A stretch of 64,000 nucleotides of DNA from Lachnospiraceae bacterium (GCA_014804675.1 JAAUZH010000035.1:1-64000), one strand, 5' to 3'; positions 27,281-36,648 are shown, counted from the stretch's first letter. The notes: generated from the sequence alone by a model not told the origin. Numbers and translations are program-made.

Positions 27281-28546
27281 CTACTTTCTTCCGAAGGTTA
27301 CTTCACTCATATACTTTAAGACACACTGCCTTAATAATGTCAGTGCGCCTGCTACACTGCTTTGTCTGATTTTTTCCCTTGAACCGGAAAAATGGAATTC
27401 CTTCACTTCCACATTTCCTTTCACATTACATGCAATATATACAAGACCTACCGGCTTTTCCTTTGTTCCCCCATCCGGTCCTGCAATACCCGTAACAGAT
27501 ATGGTAACATCTGCCTTAGTAAAAATAGCAGCTCCCTTTGCCATTTCCTTTGCCACCACATCACTAACTGCTCCATACTTTAAAAGCTGTGCTTTTTTTA
27601 CGCCTACCAGCTTTCTTTTTGCCTTATTGGAATAGGTAACATAGCCTGCTTTAAATGCTTCTGATACGCCTGGCACGTTAATAAGCCTTGCTGCCAAAAG
27701 CCCTCCTGTACAGGATTCGATGGTTGCCACTGTGAAATGGTTGGCTAAAAGCAAATCCACCACAGCCCTTTCCAGGGTCATATCCTCCTGTGTGGAATAC
27801 ACTTTATCTCCAAAACGGCTTTTCAATTCCTTCACAATCGGTTTACATAACTTTTTAGCTGTTTTCTCATCCTGAGCCTTAGCCGTGACTCTTAAATGCA
27901 CTTCACCGGTTTTCGCATAAGGGGCAATGGTAGGATTGGTCTGTGCTTTCATCAAATCCTCAATCATAGATTCTGCCTTGCTTTCCCCGATTCCGCATAT
28001 TTTTACAGTCTGGGAATAAATCACTTCCGGAGTCTTTTCGTTTAAATAAGGCACAATATCCTTTTCAAACATTGGAATCAGCTCATTGGGGGGACCCGGC
28101 AGCAATATGACCGATTTTCCCTTTTCCTCCATGATGACTCCCGGCGCCGTTCCATTTTCATTGTCAATAATAATGGCTCCTTTCGGCATCATGGCCTGTT
28201 TCCAGTTATTCTCCGAAATATCCATATTCCTTTTTGCAAAAAATTCTGAAATAAGTTCCTTGGAATGTTTGTCCAGAAACAGCTTTTTTCCCAAAACTTT
28301 TGCAGCAGTTTCTTTTGTCAGATCATCCTGGGTGGGTCCAAGTCCTCCGGATAATATAACGATATCGGAACGGGAAAGCGCCGTTTTTATTGCTCCTGCC
28401 AGCCTTTCTTCATTATCTCCCACTACGGTCTGATAATAACAGGAAAGTCCCAGTCCGGCACATTTTTCTGCCAGATAAGCAGCATTGGTATTTACGATAT
28501 TTCCAAGTAATATTTCCGTTCCTACCGATATAAGCTCCACTACCAC
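27281..28546 (-). CDS. cinA: CinA family protein (NMN amidohydrolase / ADP-ribose pyrophosphatase)
   Basis: 421 residues: an N-terminal molybdopterin-binding-like domain (VGTEILLGNIVNTNA, LSGGLGPTQDDLTKE) and a C-terminal CinA domain (ESCTGGLLAARLINVPG, VTGIAGPDGGTKEKPVGLVYIA) with nicotinamide-nucleotide amidase features. It begins 1 bp after pgsA. In many Firmicutes cinA sits directly before recA; here two cell-surface genes separate them. Confidence 0.93.
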   Translation of the reverse strand: MVVELISVGTEILLGNIVNTNAAYLAEKCAGLGLSCYYQTVVGDNEERLAGAIKTALSRSDIVILSGGLGPTQDDLTKETAAKVLGKKLFLDKHSKELISEFFAKRNMDISENNWKQAMMPKGAIIIDNENGTAPGVIMEEKGKSVILLPGPPNELIPMFEKDIVPYLNEKTPEVIYSQTVKICGIGESKAESMIEDLMKAQTNPTIAPYAKTGEVHLRVTAKAQDEKTAKKLCKPIVKELKSRFGDKVYSTQEDMTLERAVVDLLLANHFTVATIESCTGGLLAARLINVPGVSEAFKAGYVTYSNKAKRKLVGVKKAQLLKYGAVSDVVAKEMAKGAAIFTKADVTISVTGIAGPDGGTKEKPVGLVYIACNVKGNVEVKEFHFSGSREKIRQSSVAGALTLLRQCVLKYMSEVTFGRK

Positions 28547-28547
28547 C

Positions 28548-29165
28548 TTAATCCACCTCGTCTTTCATTACATCCTTATTTTTTATCAGATAATCCACTA
28601 ATGAAACAACGGTTAAAACAAGGGCTGCTATCATCAGTACATAGCCTATCCCATAAAGCAGCCAATAAGCCGGATGGATTCCTGTCACCAAATCTAGAGC
28701 ATTCATTTCCGCTTCAGTTAAAAAGCCCTGGGTATTGACCACACACAGTAAAAAGCAGATCATCACCATGGTGACCGCTGTCTTCCATTTGCCGGATTTT
28801 CCTGCGGCAATGACCACTCCCTTTTCCGCTGCAATCAGACGGAATCCACTGATGATAAATTCCCTGGCAATAATCACAATAGTAATCCAGGAAGGTATCA
28901 CATTCAAATCCGTCAGGCAGATCAGCGCCGAACAGACTAACAGCTTATCCGCCAGTGGGTCCATGAACTTTCCGAAATTTGTAATCAAATTATATTTTCT
29001 GGCTATCTTCCCATCCAGCATATCCGTCAGGCTGGCAATGATAAAGAGCCCAAGGGCAATCCATTTAAACCAGAGCACCTTTGGGGAAAGCAGGATAAAT
29101 GCCACGAAAAACGGAACCATAATCATGCGCAGCACTGTCAGCTTATTGGGTAAATTCATCTTCAT
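28548..29165 (-). CDS. pgsA: CDP-diacylglycerol-glycerol-3-phosphate 3-phosphatidyltransferase
   Basis: Makes phosphatidylglycerophosphate, the first committed step toward phosphatidylglycerol. 205 residues with about five membrane helices and the CDP-alcohol phosphotransferase motif D-G-x2-A-R-x8-G-x3-D-x3-D (LDGKIARKYNLITNFGKFMDPLAD). Its ATG overlaps the rimO stop by 4 bp and cinA follows at once, a standard Firmicute order. Confidence 0.94.
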   Translation of the reverse strand: MKMNLPNKLTVLRMIMVPFFVAFILLSPKVLWFKWIALGLFIIASLTDMLDGKIARKYNLITNFGKFMDPLADKLLVCSALICLTDLNVIPSWITIVIIAREFIISGFRLIAAEKGVVIAAGKSGKWKTAVTMVMICFLLCVVNTQGFLTEAEMNALDLVTGIHPAYWLLYGIGYVLMIAALVLTVVSLVDYLIKNKDVMKDEVD

Positions 29166-30487
29166 TTCATTATTTCTCCTATTAAATCATATTCATATGA
29201 GCCGGTTACCTTTACCTTTACAAAATCTCCGGTCATAAGCTCCATATCTGTATTGATAAAAATCAATCCGTCCACATTAGGGGCATCTTTATAGGTTCTT
29301 CCTACATAAGCATTTTCCTCTGCCACCTTTCCCTCAATCATGGCAAGGACTTCTTCTCCTATCATATCCCCTGCCTTTTCAAAGGCAATCTCCTGCTGAA
29401 GCTCCATAATCTCAGCCTGTCTCTCTTCTTTCAGACTTTCTTCCACCTGATTTGGAAATTCTGCCGCTTTTGTACCCTCTTCCGGGGAATAGGTAAATAC
29501 CCCCAGCCTGTCAAATTCCATTTCATCCACAAAAGCCATTATCTTTTCATGGTCCTCTTGTGTTTCTCCCGGAAAGCCCGTAATCAACGTAGTTCTTAAG
29601 CAGATATTCGGTATTTCCTTCCGAAGCCTTCCCACCATTTCACGAAGGGAACTTTCATTTGTCCGCCTCCCCATCTTCTTTAAAACAGCATCGGAACAGT
29701 GCTGAATGGGAATATCCAGATAATGGCAGATTTTCTTTTCCTCCTTTATGACCTGAATCAGCTCCTCTGTAATCTCCTCGGGATAACAGTACAGAATCCG
29801 TATCCAGTACAATCCGGAAATCTCACAAAGCTGTTTTAAAAGCTGGGGCAGCATCTTCTTTCCGTATAAATCCATTCCGTAAAGTGTAGTCTCCTGAGCA
29901 ACCAGAATCAGCTCCTTTACCCCCTTCCTGGCAAGCTCTTCCGCCGCTTTTTGCAGATGGTCCATAGGAATGCTCCGATATTGCCCTCTTACCTTTGGAA
30001 TAATACAATAGCTGCAATTCTTATTACAGCCCTCTGCGATTTTCAAATAAGCAAAGTGTCCCCCTGTAGTAACAATTCGTTCTTGTCCATATGCAGGAGT
30101 ACTGTTAATATCCTCTAACTGGCTTCCCTCTTCTTTCTGCAGGGTTTTCTCCACCGCTTCCACGATTTTGTCAATGGCATTGGTTCCTACAATCGCATCC
30201 ACCTCCGGAATTTCCACCCTGATTTCGTCCTTATAACGTTCCGCAAGACATCCTGCAGCAATCAAAGCCTTTGCCTTTCCTTCTTCTTTCAGACGTCCCA
30301 TCTCTAAAAGGGTCTGGATGCTTTCTTCTTTCGCATCATGGATAAAGCAGCAGGTATTTACAATAATCAGTTCTGCTTCTCTCTCATCATCGGTGAAGGA
30401 ATATCCCTTTTTCTCCAGCTTTCCCAGCATAAATTCTGTATCGGCTAAATTCTTATCACAGCCTAAAGATATAAATAATATTTTCAT
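29162..30487 (-). CDS. rimO: Ribosomal protein S12 methylthiotransferase RimO
   Basis: Radical-SAM enzyme that adds a methylthio group to an Asp of ribosomal protein S12. 441 residues: an N-terminal UPF0004 domain (LGCDKNLADTEFMLG, NTCCFIHDAKEES), the radical-SAM C-x3-C-x2-C (GCNKNCSYCIIPKVRG) and a C-terminal TRAM domain. The start at 30487 (MKILFISLGCDKN) has AGAGG before it and fits the family; an upstream extension would run back toward the rpoZ terminator. Confidence 0.95.
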   Translation of the reverse strand: MKILFISLGCDKNLADTEFMLGKLEKKGYSFTDDEREAELIIVNTCCFIHDAKEESIQTLLEMGRLKEEGKAKALIAAGCLAERYKDEIRVEIPEVDAIVGTNAIDKIVEAVEKTLQKEEGSQLEDINSTPAYGQERIVTTGGHFAYLKIAEGCNKNCSYCIIPKVRGQYRSIPMDHLQKAAEELARKGVKELILVAQETTLYGMDLYGKKMLPQLLKQLCEISGLYWIRILYCYPEEITEELIQVIKEEKKICHYLDIPIQHCSDAVLKKMGRRTNESSLREMVGRLRKEIPNICLRTTLITGFPGETQEDHEKIMAFVDEMEFDRLGVFTYSPEEGTKAAEFPNQVEESLKEERQAEIMELQQEIAFEKAGDMIGEEVLAMIEGKVAEENAYVGRTYKDAPNVDGLIFINTDMELMTGDFVKVKVTGSYEYDLIGEIMK

Positions 30488-30548
30488 AAACCCTCTGTAT
30501 CTCTGACCTGAATCGGATTTCTCCAATCCTTCTGTCCTCATGCAAGAA

Positions 30549-30577
30549 AAGAGAAACACCCTATGGGAATTTCTCTT
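30549..30577 (-). terminator. Intrinsic terminator after rpoZ
   Basis: AAGAGAAA pairs with TTTCTCTT on the minus strand, with an inner CCC/GGG pair, followed by TTCTT, 12 bp after the rpoZ stop. Confidence 0.75.
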
Positions 30578-30589
30578 CTGCCTCATTCC

Positions 30590-30835
30590 TTATTGCTCTT
30601 CCATTTCCTCTTGTGCAAGAATCTTGATCTTTCCTTCATTCAGTTCTGCCACTGCAGCGGAAAGAGGCTTTATCCCATCGGATGCCACCATAGGTTCTTC
30701 GCCTCCGATAATCTGTCTCGCCCTTTTTGCCGTTGCCATAACAATAGAGTATCTGCTGTTGACTACTTTCGGTTCTCCTGATTCAACCTCACTGTTCACT
30801 ACTTGTATCAATTCTGTGTAAGATGGATGTAACAT
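30590..30835 (-). CDS. rpoZ: RNA polymerase omega subunit
   Basis: 81-residue subunit that supports beta-prime folding and assembly. It has NSRYSIVMATAKRARQIIGG and KPLSAAVAELNEGKI, typical of omega. The gene starts 2 bp after gmk, the standard pair in Firmicutes, and is followed by a terminator. Confidence 0.95.
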   Translation of the reverse strand: MLHPSYTELIQVVNSEVESGEPKVVNSRYSIVMATAKRARQIIGGEEPMVASDGIKPLSAAVAELNEGKIKILAQEEMEEQ

Positions 30836-30837
30836 CT

Positions 30838-31470
30838 TTATTCTCCTTTCGAAAGACTTTTCAGTTCTTTTCTTATATTATTTATAAACTCCTGATTTCG
30901 CTCAGGGGTATTATGAGCTGCCATTACCAGATTGTGAAGCTCCTTTACACAATCCTCAAGCTGGTCATTAATGAGTATATAATCATAAGCTTCGATTCCT
31001 TCTGCCTCTTCCACTGCCCGAAGCATCCTCTGATGAATGACTTCTTTTGTTTCAGTGCCCCTTCCTGTCAGACGTCTTTCCAGCTCACTGGCACTTGGAG
31101 GCATTACGAACAAAAGCAGCGCATCCGGATATTGTTTCTTCACCTTTAAAGCGCCCTGGATTTCAATTTCCAGGATGACATCTTTTCCCTGATGAAGCAT
31201 GTTTTCTACATATTCTTTCGGAGTGCCATAGTAATTGCCGCAATACTTTGCATACTCAATGACCTTTTCCTCTTTTATCTTTTCCAGAAATTCCTTTTCC
31301 TCTACGAAGAAATATGCCTTGCCCTCTTCTTCCCCTTCTCTGGGCGTTCTTGTAGTCATGGAAATGCTCAGGGCATAATTGTCATACGCTTTTACGAGAC
31401 TTTTCATAAGAGTCCCTTTTCCTGCTCCGGAAAAACCGGATACCACTAAAAGAATTCCTTTTCGTTCCAT
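30838..31470 (-). CDS. gmk: Guanylate kinase
   Basis: Phosphorylates GMP to GDP. 210 residues with the P-loop SGFSGAGKGT, SMTTRTPREGEEEGKAYFF (GMP binding) and IEIQGALKVKKQYPDA. I chose the ATG at 31470 because AGGAGG lies 7 bp upstream; a longer frame would overlap yicC. It is 10 bp after yicC, with no gene for RemA between them. Confidence 0.96.
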   Translation of the reverse strand: MERKGILLVVSGFSGAGKGTLMKSLVKAYDNYALSISMTTRTPREGEEEGKAYFFVEEKEFLEKIKEEKVIEYAKYCGNYYGTPKEYVENMLHQGKDVILEIEIQGALKVKKQYPDALLLFVMPPSASELERRLTGRGTETKEVIHQRMLRAVEEAEGIEAYDYILINDQLEDCVKELHNLVMAAHNTPERNQEFINNIRKELKSLSKGE

Positions 31471-31480
31471 AGGGCTCCTC

Positions 31481-32359
31481 CTACTCGATATTTTGTATCT
31501 GCTCTCTGATCTTTTCGATATCTGTCTTAAGCTCAATGCCCCTGTTGGATATTTCCAGATCACTGGCTTTTGACAAAATGGTATTGGCTTCTCTGTTCAT
31601 TTCCTGTGCAATAAAATCCAGCTTCCTTCCAATGCATTCTCCGCTTAAAAGGGCTTCCTTCGTTGCTTCCACGTGGCTTCTTAAGCGTACAAGCTCTTCG
31701 TCTACGCAGACCTTATCCGCAAAAATAGTCACTTCCATGGCAAGCCTGCTTTCGTCCACCTTTGTATCCTCCAGAAGCTCCTGTATCTTTTCCATAAGCC
31801 TTGCCTTATAATCCGCAATAATCTGGGGGGAATGCTCCTCGATAAATGCCACATGCTCCAGCATACCGTCCAGCTTGCCCACCAGATCGCTGGTGAGATT
31901 CCCGCCTTCTTTAATCCGGGTTTCCACAAATCCTTCTGCAGCTCCCCGAATTGTTTTTTCTAAAAGCTTCCAGAGCTGTTCTTCGTCAATAGTCTGTTCT
32001 TCCATTACGAACACTTCCGGATATCTTGACAGGGAAGATACCCTCACATCATTATCCAAAGAAAATTCCTCTGCCATTTGATTTAGATAGTTTAAATACT
32101 CTTTGGCAATATCCCGATTGTATTTAATGCACACATTATTTTCGGAATAGTCTTCATAAGTAATGAAAATATCCACTTTTCCCCTTTGGATATATTCCTT
32201 TAGCAAGTTTCTGATAGATGCTTCAAAAAAATTCAGCTTCTTCGGCATTTTAATACTGATATCCAGATACCTGTGGTTTACGGACTTTATTTCTACCGTA
32301 AACTTCCGGCTTCCCTCTGTTATCTCAAAACGGCCAAATCCCGTCATACTTTTAATCAT
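31481..32359 (-). CDS. YicC/YloC family endoribonuclease
   Basis: 292 residues starting with SMTGFGR and IEIKSVNHRYLD-like features and the C-terminal DUF1732 segment (EVTIFADKVCVDEELVRLRSH ... NTILSKASD). Family members are endoribonucleases, with YicC linked to small RNA turnover in E. coli. It heads the yicC-gmk-rpoZ operon behind a strong promoter. Confidence 0.93.
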   Translation of the reverse strand: MIKSMTGFGRFEITEGSRKFTVEIKSVNHRYLDISIKMPKKLNFFEASIRNLLKEYIQRGKVDIFITYEDYSENNVCIKYNRDIAKEYLNYLNQMAEEFSLDNDVRVSSLSRYPEVFVMEEQTIDEEQLWKLLEKTIRGAAEGFVETRIKEGGNLTSDLVGKLDGMLEHVAFIEEHSPQIIADYKARLMEKIQELLEDTKVDESRLAMEVTIFADKVCVDEELVRLRSHVEATKEALLSGECIGRKLDFIAQEMNREANTILSKASDLEISNRGIELKTDIEKIREQIQNIE

Positions 32360-32438
32360 GTCCGTACCTCTTTCGTAACCCTGTTACGTTTCGTCAGATT
32401 TCAGCTGCCAGTTTATCTATTGTGGCATACTTATGTTT

Positions 32439-32467
32439 ATTATAGCTAATAGAATCGGAATCGTCAA
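32439..32467 (-). promoter_or_regulatory. Promoter of the yicC-gmk-rpoZ operon
   Basis: TTGACG (32467-32462), a 17-bp spacer and a perfect TATAAT (32444-32439); its -35 overlaps the last codons of the NFACT gene. Confidence 0.8.
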
Positions 32468-34260
32468 GGTAGGCAAGAAGCTTTTTCCTTCACCTCTTCT
32501 ATGTCCGAAATATCCGAATCGATCATCAAAGAATAATTGGTATAATATACGACAAATCCCGGTTTTCCTCCTGCCGGTTTTTTCACCTGCTTTTTTTCCA
32601 CATAGTCAATTTCCACCTTGTCCTGTCCTCTTGCTTTGGAAAAGTGGGCAGCCAGCCTTCCAGCCTCTTCAAAGGTGGAATCCGCCATTTCCTTTCCCCC
32701 CGATTTTACGATTACATGAGAGCCGGGTATGCCTTTGGCATGGAACCACCAGTCGTTACCCTCTGCTAACTTAAAAGTCAGCTCCTCATTCTGGTAATTA
32801 TTTTTCCCTACATATATGTGAAAGCCGTCCTTGCTGATAAAATGATAGGGCCTGCTTGTAAGCTTTGCTTTTTTCCCTCCTCCTTTTCTGCGGATATATC
32901 CGCTTTCAATAAGCTCCTCCTTGATTTGTGCCAGATCCTCCTCCAGGACGGCAATATCCAGTGCGGTCATGATCGTTTCCAAATGTTCTATTTCTTCCTT
33001 CGTCTCTTTTGTAAACTCCGTCAATGCCTCATAGGTTCTTTTCAGCTTATTGTACTTTTGAAAGTATTTTTTTGCATTTTCTAAAGCCGTCAAATCCCCA
33101 TCCAAAGGAATGTTGACCATTTCCCCGGTATAGTAGTTTTCCACCTTAAGGGATTTTGCCATAGGCTCCGCCTGATATCCATAAGTATGCAACAGCTCCC
33201 CATAGACCTTATAGGTTTCTCTTTTTTCCGTATCCTTCAGCTGTCTGCATTGCAGGTCATACTTTTTCAGATTCCTTTCCAGTGCAGTCTGGACTACTTT
33301 TCTGATATCCACCGACTTCTGCCGGATTCTGGTCACTGTACTTTTCGCCGCATAATAATGTTCCAGCAGCCCAGAAATGCTTTGAAATTCTTCCCGTTCC
33401 AGATTGTTATAAATGGTTAGTGGAAGCACACTGTACTCCTTTGGCTCTTTCTTGTCATATACAATAAAAGGCTGATACTTTTTCTCTTTTACCTGTCTGA
33501 TGTATGCAAAATAAGCCTCTGCCAATCGCCCGGCCTCCTGCGGCTCCAAAGCGCCGGAAGGCTTATCCGAATCCACCTTGGCCAAATAACAGATTTCCTG
33601 GGCGGCAATGGGCGAAATTCCCGTAAAATGACTGTATATGCTTTTAAACAAAGGCATACTTTTTTCTTGAATCAGATTTATAAAATCTTCTTTTGGAAGC
33701 TCCACACTGACAGAATCTATTTTGTTTTCCGTCCGGGGAACAAAATACTCCCTGCCGGGAAGCACCTCCCTGACGCTGCTGACCATGCCCGATATATGCT
33801 TGATACTGTCTATGATTTTATTTTCTTCGCTACAGAAGATAATATTGCTGTGCTTTCCCATCAGCTCTACGATCAGCCGTTTCCTGCACAAATCCCCCAG
33901 CTCATTTAAATGTTCGATTTCTATGCTGATGATCCTCTCTAAGCCCGGCTGGGTAACCGATATAATTCTGCCGTTTTGAATATGCTTTCTTAAAAGCATG
34001 CAGAAATTAGGGGCTGTCATGGGACTTTTCTTATTGTCCTTCGTAAAATAAGCAAGGGGAAGCGAAGGGTCAGCGCTAAGAAGAAGCCGATGCTGCAACG
34101 CCTCCTTATCCCCGCCTGCTTCCTCTTTCGCTTTTTTGCATTTTATGGTAAGAAGCAGTTCATCCTTTTCCGGCTGGGCAATTTTATAAATCCTGCCGTT
34201 TACTATTTTTTCTTTCATTTCCTCCACCAGACAGGAAATGGTAATTCCGTCAAAAGCCAT
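32464..34260 (-). CDS. NFACT family protein (Rqc2/RqcH homologue, FbpA-like)
   Basis: 598 residues: an N-terminal NFACT-N domain (FDGITISCLVEEMKEKIVNGRIYKI), a coiled coil in the middle (about 270-430) and an NFACT-R domain (DGFHIYVGKNNYQNEELTFKLAEGNDWWFHAKGIPGSHVI). Bacterial RqcH binds stalled 50S-peptidyl-tRNA and adds Ala tails; older work calls such proteins fibronectin-binding. Catalytic and binding residues were not checked in detail. It is a single gene between hairpin copy 4 and the yicC promoter. Confidence 0.93.
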   Translation of the reverse strand: MAFDGITISCLVEEMKEKIVNGRIYKIAQPEKDELLLTIKCKKAKEEAGGDKEALQHRLLLSADPSLPLAYFTKDNKKSPMTAPNFCMLLRKHIQNGRIISVTQPGLERIISIEIEHLNELGDLCRKRLIVELMGKHSNIIFCSEENKIIDSIKHISGMVSSVREVLPGREYFVPRTENKIDSVSVELPKEDFINLIQEKSMPLFKSIYSHFTGISPIAAQEICYLAKVDSDKPSGALEPQEAGRLAEAYFAYIRQVKEKKYQPFIVYDKKEPKEYSVLPLTIYNNLEREEFQSISGLLEHYYAAKSTVTRIRQKSVDIRKVVQTALERNLKKYDLQCRQLKDTEKRETYKVYGELLHTYGYQAEPMAKSLKVENYYTGEMVNIPLDGDLTALENAKKYFQKYNKLKRTYEALTEFTKETKEEIEHLETIMTALDIAVLEEDLAQIKEELIESGYIRRKGGGKKAKLTSRPYHFISKDGFHIYVGKNNYQNEELTFKLAEGNDWWFHAKGIPGSHVIVKSGGKEMADSTFEEAGRLAAHFSKARGQDKVEIDYVEKKQVKKPAGGKPGFVVYYTNYSLMIDSDISDIEEVKEKASCLP

Positions 34261-34298
34261 AATCGTCCTCTTTCTCTTCTATATCACAATACTGTGTT

Positions 34299-34513
34299 CA
34301 GCCACCCGGAAAGGGAAGTGGAATTGGAAGGCGCACAGCAGGCAGGAAATCGGATAGTCTGTCAGGCACGCTTTCGCTCTGCAAAGACGCAGCAGTACTA
34401 ACGCACCAAAATACAGTGCGTAAGTGCTGGCGACTTTGCCAAGGCACTGACAGACTATCCGATGTCCTGCCTGCTGTGCGCCTTCCAATTCCACTTCCCT
34501 TTCCGGGCGGGCT
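34299..34513 (+). repeat. Hairpin element family A, copy 4
   Basis: Arms of 60 bp (34305-34364 and 34448-34507) match with one mismatch around the shared 83-bp core. The outer arm CCCGGAAAGGGAAGTG is shared with copy 3, while the inner arm has about 22 differences from copy 3, nearly all mirrored. Within the core, CAGTACT...AGTGCTG replaces CGGTACT...AGTGCCG of copies 1 and 2, a compensatory change. It lies between the glgA terminator and the NFACT gene. Confidence 0.96.
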
Positions 34514-34532
34514 CTCGTTACATATCATAAAG

Positions 34533-34559
34533 AAAGAAGCATAAATTTTATGCCTCTTT
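34533..34559 (-). terminator. Intrinsic terminator of glgA
   Basis: A stem of AAAGAGGCATAAA and TTTATGCTTCTTT with one G-T pair, followed by TCTTT on the minus strand, 15 bp after the glgA stop. Confidence 0.8.
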
Positions 34560-34574
34560 CCGTTTTCTTTAAAA

Positions 34575-36020
34575 TTATCCAATTAACCAGTCATACATTT
34601 CCTGATATTTTCTGGCAGATACCTGCCATGAGAAATCCGCTGCCATACCTCTGTCCACCATTTTGTTCCATTCTCTCTTTCTTTGGTAAAATACATACTT
34701 GGCATAGCGGATGGTGGCCAGCATTTCGTGGGCATTATAGTTGCGGAAGCTAAAGCCTGTGCCTGTGCATTCATATTCATTGTAAGGCTCCACCGTATCC
34801 TTTAATCCGCCGGTTTCCCTGACAATGGGAACCGTTCCGTAACGCAGCGCCATTAACTGGCTCAGCCCGCAGGGCTCAAACAGGGAAGGCATCAAAAACG
34901 CATCACAGGAAGCATAAATCTTGTGGGATAACGCTTCGGAATAGTAAATGCTTGCGGATACTTTATTGTTGTATTTCCAATCAAAATGACGGAACATATT
35001 CTCGTACCGCTCTTCTCCTGTTCCAAGCACAACAATCTGCACATCCTCCTGGCAAAGCTCATCCATGATATAGGCGATGAGATCAAATCCTTTCTGGTCT
35101 GTAAGGCGGGAAACGATACCTATCATAAACTTCTTGTCATCCTGCTCCAGACCAAGCTCTTCCTGAAGGGCACGTTTATTTCGGATTTTTTCCTTCCGGA
35201 AATTCACCTTGTTGTATGGGAAATTTATATATTTATCCGTTTCCGGATTAAACTCATCATAATCAATTCCATTTACGATTCCCCGAAGGGCATTGCTCCT
35301 TGCGGTCAGCAGGCCGTTTAATCCTTCTCCGTAAAATGCGGTCTTGATTTCCTCCGCATAGGTATCGGAAACGGTAGTGATGGCATCTGCATATACGATA
35401 CCGCCTTTTAATAAATTGGCATCCTTATAGGCCTCCAACTTGTCCGGCGTAAAGAAATAATCCGGAAGCCCGGTAATCTCCTTTACGGTCTTCACATCCC
35501 ATTTCCCCTGAAACTTCAGGTTATGTATGGTCATGACGGATTTAATCCCTCTGAAGAATTCGCCGCCGTGAAATCTTTCTTTTAAATAAACAGGAATCAG
35601 TCCGGTCTGCCAGTCGTGACAATGGATTATATCCGGCCTGAAATCAATAAGCGGCAGAGTGGAAAGCACCGCCTTGCAGAAAAAGGAAAACTTTTCAATT
35701 TCCTCCAGCACATTGTCGCTATATATTTTAAACCCGCTAAAAAATGACTCGTTATCGATAAAATAGTATTTGATGCCGCCTATATTGGCTTCCAATACGC
35801 CTACATATTCCTGTCTCCAGTGGAAATCCAGATAATAATGAGTTCTGTATTTCATCAGATTTTTCATTTCCTGAGTGATGCAGGTATATTTCGGTAAGAT
35901 TACCCTTACGTCAAAGTACTTTCTATCAATGCATTTGGGCAGAGAACCTACAACATCTGCCAGTCCTCCTGTTTTTATAAACGGAACACCTTCAGAAGCA
36001 ACAAATAGTATTTTTTTCAT
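34575..36020 (-). CDS. glgA: Glycogen synthase (GT5)
   Basis: Transfers glucose from ADP-glucose to growing glycogen. 481 residues of the GT-B fold with the ADP-glucose motif KTGGLADVVGSLP near the N-terminus, DIIHCHDWQTGLIP, MTIHNLKFQG and the C-terminal PSLFEPCGLSQLMALRYGTVPIVRETGGLKDTV. It stands alone here; other glg genes are not in the window. Confidence 0.96.
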   Translation of the reverse strand: MKKILFVASEGVPFIKTGGLADVVGSLPKCIDRKYFDVRVILPKYTCITQEMKNLMKYRTHYYLDFHWRQEYVGVLEANIGGIKYYFIDNESFFSGFKIYSDNVLEEIEKFSFFCKAVLSTLPLIDFRPDIIHCHDWQTGLIPVYLKERFHGGEFFRGIKSVMTIHNLKFQGKWDVKTVKEITGLPDYFFTPDKLEAYKDANLLKGGIVYADAITTVSDTYAEEIKTAFYGEGLNGLLTARSNALRGIVNGIDYDEFNPETDKYINFPYNKVNFRKEKIRNKRALQEELGLEQDDKKFMIGIVSRLTDQKGFDLIAYIMDELCQEDVQIVVLGTGEERYENMFRHFDWKYNNKVSASIYYSEALSHKIYASCDAFLMPSLFEPCGLSQLMALRYGTVPIVRETGGLKDTVEPYNEYECTGTGFSFRNYNAHEMLATIRYAKYVFYQRKREWNKMVDRGMAADFSWQVSARKYQEMYDWLIG

Positions 36021-36129
36021 TCCTTAATCCTCCAATTCGTATATAGTCCCTTTTCCCCACTAGCTATAGGAAAATTATACTACAATTTAATGGATTTTAA
36101 AAGCACTATTTTTCAGATCCTTCCAATTA

Positions 36130-36648
36130 CTAATCTCGATACAAAAGACGAATCTTATCTGCTATCAATGCAATGAACTCCGAGTTGGTAGGTTTTCCTT
36201 TTCCTGTGTTAATGGTATAACCAAAAAGCGACTCCAGCGTTTCCATCTTCCCCCTGCTCCATGCCACTTCAATCGCATGGCGGATAGCCCGCTCCACCCG
36301 GCTTGGTGTAGTGGAGAAACGTTTTGCAATGGTAGGATACAATATCTTTGTGATGGAGTTGAGCATTTCAATGTCCTCTACCGACATCATAATAGCTTCC
36401 CGCAGATACTGATATCCTTTGATGTGGGCAGGCACGCCGATTTCATGTATCATATCGGTCACATCCTTTTCCAAGTCCCTTTCTTTTTTCACTTCTGCGG
36501 CTCCCTGGGAAGTAAGAAGCTTTCCTTCTCTGGATGCGGAAGGCACAGTAATCATGATCTGAAATTCTTTATCCTGATGAAGCAGGTCTGTAAGTATTTT
36601 AAACATCCTTTCGTTGTCCTTAGTAGTCATAACATTTAATTGTTCCAT
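36130..36648 (-). CDS. spo0A: Spo0A with a shortened, degenerate receiver
   Basis: Master regulator of sporulation. The C-terminal 110 residues are a complete Spo0A DNA-binding domain ([57 protein letters not shown]). Normal Spo0A is about 260-270 residues with an N-terminal receiver; this product is 172. Its first 38 residues still align with receiver beta1-alpha1-beta2 ([21 protein letters not shown] against MEKIKVCVADDNRELVSLLS in B. subtilis), but the acidic pair is reduced to KD, and the part with the phosphorylated Asp (LDIIMP), the conserved Thr and Lys is absent. The ATG at 36648 has GGAGGAG 6 bp upstream; the upstream M at 36663 overlaps that site. The gene follows spoIVB in the usual order. 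Confidence 0.92.
   Translation of the reverse strand: MEQLNVMTTKDNERMFKILTDLLHQDKEFQIMITVPSASREGKLLTSQGAAEVKKERDLEKDVTDMIHEIGVPAHIKGYQYLREAIMMSVEDIEMLNSITKILYPTIAKRFSTTPSRVERAIRHAIEVAWSRGKMETLESLFGYTINTGKGKPTNSEFIALIADKIRLLYRD

Noticed and set aside
34279-34582. Minus-strand open frames of 71 and 94 codons across hairpin copy 4
   Set aside because: They read through the hairpin arms and core, encode low-similarity Cys- and Arg-rich sequence and have no ribosome-binding site. Similar frames appear in other copies only because the core repeats.
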